Shown piece by piece: positions 44,832 through 45,062 of a stretch of DNA of 45,062 nucleotides. Source of the stretch: Akkermansia sp. (GTDB lineage: Bacteria; Verrucomicrobiota; Verrucomicrobiia; Verrucomicrobiales; Akkermansiaceae). The stretch is from assembly GCA_017398355.1 (NCBI GenBank), contig JAFQGD010000035.1, positions 1-45,062 on the forward strand, in the 5' to 3' direction. Position 1 is the stretch's first letter. Every line of letters starts with the position of its first letter. The notes under the pieces were generated by a model. The model did not search any database. It was not told the DNA's origin and saw only the letters and a list, made by a program, of their open reading frames with translations. Position numbers and translations under genes: made by a program.

Positions 44832-45062
44832 GCAATAACTTTTTTCTCCAAGGTGTTGTTCAGCTTCGAGCTGAGCTGCTTTTGCACACTCACCAGCAAG
44901 CCGCCCACCGCATTGAAGCGGGTTTGCGTGCGGCTGGAGAACACACCTTCCTCCATCTGCTCCAGCGCGTAGACAAACTCCGTGATAGGCGAGCCTTACG
45001 CATGGAGGGTGGATGGTTGTCGTAGAGGCTCTGGCTCCTTTTAATAGACTTCGTGTGGTTGC

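Larger units (their letters stand above)
44603..44995 (-). pseudogene. Truncated Rhs fragment at the right edge
   Basis: The frame GSPITEFVYALEQMEEGVFS...SSKLNNTLEKKVIAMNERGLTSADWTVYNNG...DGFALSQKDTAGITTTATRSYTAG is Rhs sequence upstream of the core. It breaks off into a short unrelated end (KVSYLACRRKYIT) over a 12-bp hairpin, and it has no Rhs core or toxin tip. On its 5' side a TAA (44998-44996) interrupts it; in another frame the Rhs-like reading YDNHPPSMRKA continues towards the window edge, so a frameshift lies near 44990-45000. The upstream remainder is outside the window. Confidence 0.7.

Overview
The window looks like chromosomal DNA of a Gram-negative Verrucomicrobiota bacterium, most likely Akkermansia or a close relative. 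The clues are a PEP-CTERM tail (SIPEPTTTTLSILALAALAARRRRR) on a giant autotransporter-repeat protein, a secreted GH33 sialidase with a BNR_assoc_N-like domain, LpxB (lipid A, hence an outer membrane), a TIGR03790-family protein and Rhs proteins of a style I associate with Akkermansia. The genus is inferred from gene style, not from a marker gene.

Layout. (1) 1-846: a small gene for a four-helix-bundle (S23/IVS type) protein lies between two direct copies of a repeat unit. Each unit is a TTACCT tract, a 40-bp core with a palindrome, and a ladder of AGGTAA decamers. (2) 900-19310, minus: one gene of 6,136 codons. Its product has a signal peptide, an S6/SPATE-like serine protease domain, about 5,700 residues of beta-helical autotransporter-type repeats in large modules, and a PEP-CTERM anchor instead of a beta-barrel. 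(3) 19539-22049, minus: an operon of a secreted protein of unknown function, rnhB and yraN. (4) 22207-26286, plus: the sialidase with a strong terminator, then a secreted ankyrin-repeat protein. (5) 26308-28711, minus: ruvC, a DEAD-box-type RNA helicase and a glyoxalase-II-like hydrolase; divergent from them is nnr (metabolite repair), which converges with lpxB. (6) 31619-34383, plus: an orphan transposase-OrfA-like DNA-binding protein and a Prc/Tsp-like lipoprotein protease, then tRNA-Arg(CCU). (7) 34586-36903, minus: a TIGR03790 protein translationally coupled to a PhnP-like hydrolase. (8) 36969-40548, plus: recN, a Sel1-repeat protein and queG. (9) 40542 to the right end, minus: an AT-richer accessory island of decayed Rhs polymorphic-toxin pieces, candidate immunity genes, 122-bp direct repeats and many hairpins.

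How the parts fit. The sialidase and the giant protease-bearing surface protein suit a mucus-degrading gut lifestyle. The middle genes are core housekeeping: recombination and repair, RNase HII, queuosine, NAD(P)HX repair and lipid A. Several transcription units have a sigma-70-like promoter whose -10 hexamer ends exactly 6 nt before the start codon, which predicts leaderless mRNAs. The right-hand island looks like the displaced, partly decayed tail of an Rhs locus with orphan toxin tips and immunity genes.

The observations most worth a second look are the repeat-framed four-helix-bundle element, the S6-like protease on a PEP-CTERM giant, the repeated leaderless promoter geometry, and the frameshifted, repeat-rich Rhs array. 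All family calls come from reading the translated sequence; no database search was run.
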